A stretch of 64,000 nt of DNA from VRUE01 sp963699225 (GTDB lineage: Bacteria > Actinomycetota > Thermoleophilia > Solirubrobacterales > 70-9): positions 186,001 to 250,000 of the forward strand of contig OY969423.1 of assembly GCA_963699225.1 (NCBI GenBank). Reading direction: 5' to 3'. The translations under genes and the position numbers were made by a program. The notes beneath the pieces were generated by a model. It had not been told where the DNA came from, searched no databases, and saw only the letters and a list, made by a program, of their open reading frames with translations. Below are positions 61,190 through 64,000 of the stretch, piece by piece (within the stretch, counting starts at the first letter, position 1; the number at the start of each line of letters is the position of its first letter).

Positions 61190-64000
61190 GCAGCGCAAGG
61201 AGAATTGCCCTCCTCTTGCTCGCCTTCGGGGTTTGTGTTTCGTTCTCCGCCCAGGCTGCCAGCGCAGCCCCTGCCTTGGCGCCAGTCTGGCGCCTCAGCG
61301 CCAGCTCCCAGCCGACCAACTTCACCGAAGGGGAGGCAAACGACGGTGCCTACCCGATCTACTCGGTAACCGCCACCAACATCGGTGGCAAAGCCACCAC
61401 AGGGAACTTCACGATCACCGCCACCCTGCCGGCGGGGATCACACCCACTGAAATCGAATCCAGCTGCGTCGAAGGCGCTTCGACTGTCACCTGCACCTAC
61501 TCAGGCTCTTTGCAGCCGGGTGAAAACCAGCCAATGCGTATCCGCATCGAAGTCGGCCCGCCGTTTGGCGATGGCGACACTGCCACTACCCAAGTGGAAG
61601 TATCCGGCGGCGGCGCTCTGGCCGCTGTCGGCACCGAAGTCAGCACGCCGATCGCCTCCACGCTGCCCGAATTCGGCTTCCTCCCCGGCGCCAACGGCCT
61701 TAGCGCCGTGTTCAACGGGCTCGACGGCTCCGCCGTCACCGAAGCCGGCTCCCACCCGGGCCAGCTCACCGTCGACCTCGGCTTCCCCTCCCAGCGCCTC
61801 GGCGGCGAAAAGGAAATAACCGGCGCCCAGGGAGGTCTGCGCGATCTGGTTGGCCACGGCCCCCGTGGACTCATCGGCAACCCGACCGCGACGCCCGTGC
61901 TCTGTGCAGAGACCCAGCTCGAGGCCCGCAAGTGCCCGATTGCCTCCGCCGTCGGCGTTGCCACCGTGCTCACCACGGGCACTCCGGAAAATCCCCTGCC
62001 TTCAGAGAGTCCCCTCTTCAACATGGTCACGCCGGCGGGGACGCCGGCCGAGTTCGGCTTTGACGCCGCCGGGGTTGGCATCTTCGTCCACATCAAGGCC
62101 AGCGTCAGGACCGACGGCGACTTCGGCGTCGACCTGGTCACCAATGACACCCTCGCGCGCTCTCCCAACCCCGTGCTCAGTGCCCAGCTGCAGCTCTGGG
62201 GTGATCCCTCCGATCCCGCCCACGAAAGGGTGCGGGGGGCCTGCGACGAACTGACCGGCCCCAAACCGACACCCGAAAATCCTCATCCCTGCAAAGTATC
62301 TGCTCAAAAAACGGCCTTCCTCTCCCTGCCGCCGAGCTGCTCTGAATCCCTCAACCTCACAACCGAAGCCGACAGTTGGATCGAACCAGGCGTCTTCCGT
62401 AAGCGAGAAGCCCCCTTCACCGACCCGGCGGGCAATCCCACCCCGGTCCAAGACTGCCAATCCCTCAAATTCACCCCCACGATCAGCGCCAAGCCCACCA
62501 CCACCCTCGCCGACAGCCCCTCGGGCCTTAATTTCAACCTGCACCAGCCCCAGGAAATGCACCTCAAAGACGAAGAAGGCAACCCCGCTCGCTCCACGGC
62601 CCCGCTCAAAGACCTGACCCTGACCCTGCCCGAAGGCCTGGTCGTCAACCCCTCCCAAGCCGACGGCCTCGCCGCCTGCTCCACAACTCAGGTCGGCCTC
62701 ACCACCAGCGTGGGGGAGAGCCCGGTCCACTTCAACAAGGAACCCAACAGCTGCCCCAACGCGGCCAAGGTCGGCACGGTCAAAGTCTCCTCGCCACTGC
62801 TGGCCGAAACCGAAGAAAAAGGCACCAAATTCAGGCTCGACACTGAAGGTGATGCGATCCCGCGCCCGCTCGAAGGCTCCGTCTACGTCGCCCAGCCCTA
62901 CCAAAACCCCTTCGGCTCGCTGCTGGCGATCTACCTGGTGGTCGAAGACCCCCAATCGGGCATCGTCGCCAAGCTCGCCAGTGAGGTCCAAGCAGATTCC
63001 ACCACAGGCCGGCTCACCACCACCCTCGAGGAAAGCCCCGAGCTGCCAATCGAAGACGCCAGCGTCCACCTGTTCAACGGCAACCGCGCCCCCCTTCGCA
63101 CCCCCCCCGCCTGCGCCACCTACACCACCAAGGCCGAGATGAGCTCGTGGTCGGCACCCGATGAAACCACCCAGGCCACCGACAGCTTCGGGGTGAGCGC
63201 CTCCCCGGCAACTCCCAACTGTCCCGCCACACCCCAGGGCGCCCCCAACGCGGCGAGCTTTGAAGCCGGCACCCTCACCCCCAAGGCCGGTGCCTTCTCT
63301 CCCCTGGCGCTGAAGCTCTCCCGCACCGACGGCACCCAGCCCCCCAAGGGCTTTGAATCGATCCTGCCGCGCGGCCTGATCGCAAAGCTCGCCGGCGTCC
63401 CCTACTGCCCAGAGGCAGGCATCGCCAAGGCGCGCTCCCGTGAACAGCCAAACCAGGGCGCCCTAGAGCTCACCGACCCGAGCTGCCCCGCCGCCTCGCA
63501 GGTGGGCACAGTCGACGTCGGCGCCGGCGCCGGCCCGACCCCCTTCCACACCACTGGCAAGGTCTACCTAGCTCCCCCCTACAAGGGCGCCCCGCTCAGC
63601 GTCCTCGTGATCACCCCGGCGATCGCCGGGCCCTTTGACCTCGGCGACGTCGCGGTCAGAGCCGCTGTCTACCTCGAAGCAGAAAGCGCCCAGGCCCGCG
63701 CCGTCTCCGATCCCCTGCCCACCATCCTCGAGGGCATCCCCCTCGACGTGCGCTCGATCGCGCTCTCGCTTAACCGTCCCAGCTTCACCCTCAACCCGAC
63801 CAGCTGCGACCCGAGCTCGGTCAACGCCAGCCTCAGCTCGGTCTTCGGCCAGGTCATTCCTCTCTCGAGCCGCTTCCAGGTCGGCGGCTGCTCCTCGCTG
63901 CCCTTCAAGCCCAAGCTCTCGATCCGCCTCAACGGCAAGACCAACCGCGGCGCTCACCCCAGCCTGCGCGCCGTGCTCACCGCCAAGCCCGGCGAAGCGG
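61186..64000 (+). CDS. Large secreted surface protein (3' partial, runs off the window)
   Basis: The ATG at 61186 overlaps the previous TGA, and the frame stays open to base 64000 (over 930 residues), so the gene is truncated by the window. The signal peptide is MSSARRIALLLLAFGVCVSF, cleaved near QAASA. An N-terminal DUF11/Ig-like region (IYSVTATNIGGKATTGNFTI, ATLPAGITP) resembles proteins with repeated beta-sandwich domains. Further on, a motif of Cys-Pro followed by a VGTVxV-like strand recurs at least three times (CPIASAVGVATV, CPNAAKVGTVKV, CPAASQVGTVDV), each in a domain containing an LPxGL segment (LPEGLVVNPSQ, LPRGLIAKLAG). It is probably co-expressed with the propeller protein and exposed on the cell surface; function unknown. 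Confidence 0.8.
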   Translation, partial: MSSARRIALLLLAFGVCVSFSAQAASAAPALAPVWRLSASSQPTNFTEGEANDGAYPIYSVTATNIGGKATTGNFTITATLPAGITPTEIESSCVEGASTVTCTYSGSLQPGENQPMRIRIEVGPPFGDGDTATTQVEVSGGGALAAVGTEVSTPIASTLPEFGFLPGANGLSAVFNGLDGSAVTEAGSHPGQLTVDLGFPSQRLGGEKEITGAQGGLRDLVGHGPRGLIGNPTATPVLCAETQLEARKCPIASAVGVATVLTTGTPENPLPSESPLFNMVTPAGTPAEFGFDAAGVGIFVHIKASVRTDGDFGVDLVTNDTLARSPNPVLSAQLQLWGDPSDPAHERVRGACDELTGPKPTPENPHPCKVSAQKTAFLSLPPSCSESLNLTTEADSWIEPGVFRKREAPFTDPAGNPTPVQDCQSLKFTPTISAKPTTTLADSPSGLNFNLHQPQEMHLKDEEGNPARSTAPLKDLTLTLPEGLVVNPSQADGLAACSTTQVGLTTSVGESPVHFNKEPNSCPNAAKVGTVKVSSPLLAETEEKGTKFRLDTEGDAIPRPLEGSVYVAQPYQNPFGSLLAIYLVVEDPQSGIVAKLASEVQADSTTGRLTTTLEESPELPIEDASVHLFNGNRAPLRTPPACATYTTKAEMSSWSAPDETTQATDSFGVSASPATPNCPATPQGAPNAASFEAGTLTPKAGAFSPLALKLSRTDGTQPPKGFESILPRGLIAKLAGVPYCPEAGIAKARSREQPNQGALELTDPSCPAASQVGTVDVGAGAGPTPFHTTGKVYLAPPYKGAPLSVLVITPAIAGPFDLGDVAVRAAVYLEAESAQARAVSDPLPTILEGIPLDVRSIALSLNRPSFTLNPTSCDPSSVNASLSSVFGQVIPLSSRFQVGGCSSLPFKPKLSIRLNGKTNRGAHPSLRAVLTAKPGEA

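Overview
This window is high-GC actinobacterial DNA. It most likely comes from the Solirubrobacterales/Thermoleophilia. This lineage call is an inference from lineage-typical secreted proteins (a collagen-like protein opening with an RLRDRLGTPAMIVAIVALVFA-like signal anchor, cysteine-containing beta-rich secreted proteins and large Lys-tailed surface proteins) together with a tig/clpP region and a caa3-type CtaG.

Positions 1-37776 hold the 3' end of a cis-AT modular type I polyketide synthase: five collinear, overlapping genes with seven complete KS-AT-DH-KR-ACP modules (called A-G here), ending in a thioesterase. No enoylreductase domain is present. Modules A-E look fully KR+DH competent, so they should lay down consecutive double bonds. 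Module F has lost catalytic residues in both DH and KR and should leave a beta-keto group. Module G reduces, with doubtful dehydration, before release. The loading module and any earlier modules lie upstream of the window. Two docking codes alternate between the subunits. A natural recombination event made about 2.6 kb plus 0.8 kb of modules B and C identical and appears to have transplanted a malonyl-type AT into a module of a different backbone.

Positions 37773-41851 continue the same transcription unit: a SAM methyltransferase, two tandem crotonyl-CoA carboxylase/reductase paralogues (alkylmalonyl-CoA supply, consistent with the non-malonyl AT motifs in modules A, D, F and G) and an alpha/beta hydrolase. 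A convergent double-TetR-domain regulator (41840-43180) closes the cluster. A paralogue of it lies at 54247-55602.

Positions 43291-45016 form a minus-strand regulatory set: ArsR-type HTH, small winged-helix protein, STAS anti-sigma antagonist and a Cys-rich RTX-like secreted protein. Next come a GH15 trehalase/glucoamylase-like enzyme (minus strand), CtaG, a 38-residue mini-protein and trigger factor. Between tig and clpP sits an unusual insertion: a secreted protein made of three essentially identical 233-residue repeats and a divergent membrane PAS-GGDEF cyclase coupled to clpP. A secreted M23 peptidase with an apparent CTG start follows clpP by a 4-base overlap.

Positions 55619-64000 encode cell-surface proteins: a collagen-like protein, a single-copy relative of the triplicated repeat, a large beta-propeller protein with YW repeats and a Lys-rich tail, and a long secreted protein cut by the window end. 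No tRNA, rRNA, CRISPR array or transposase was recognised.
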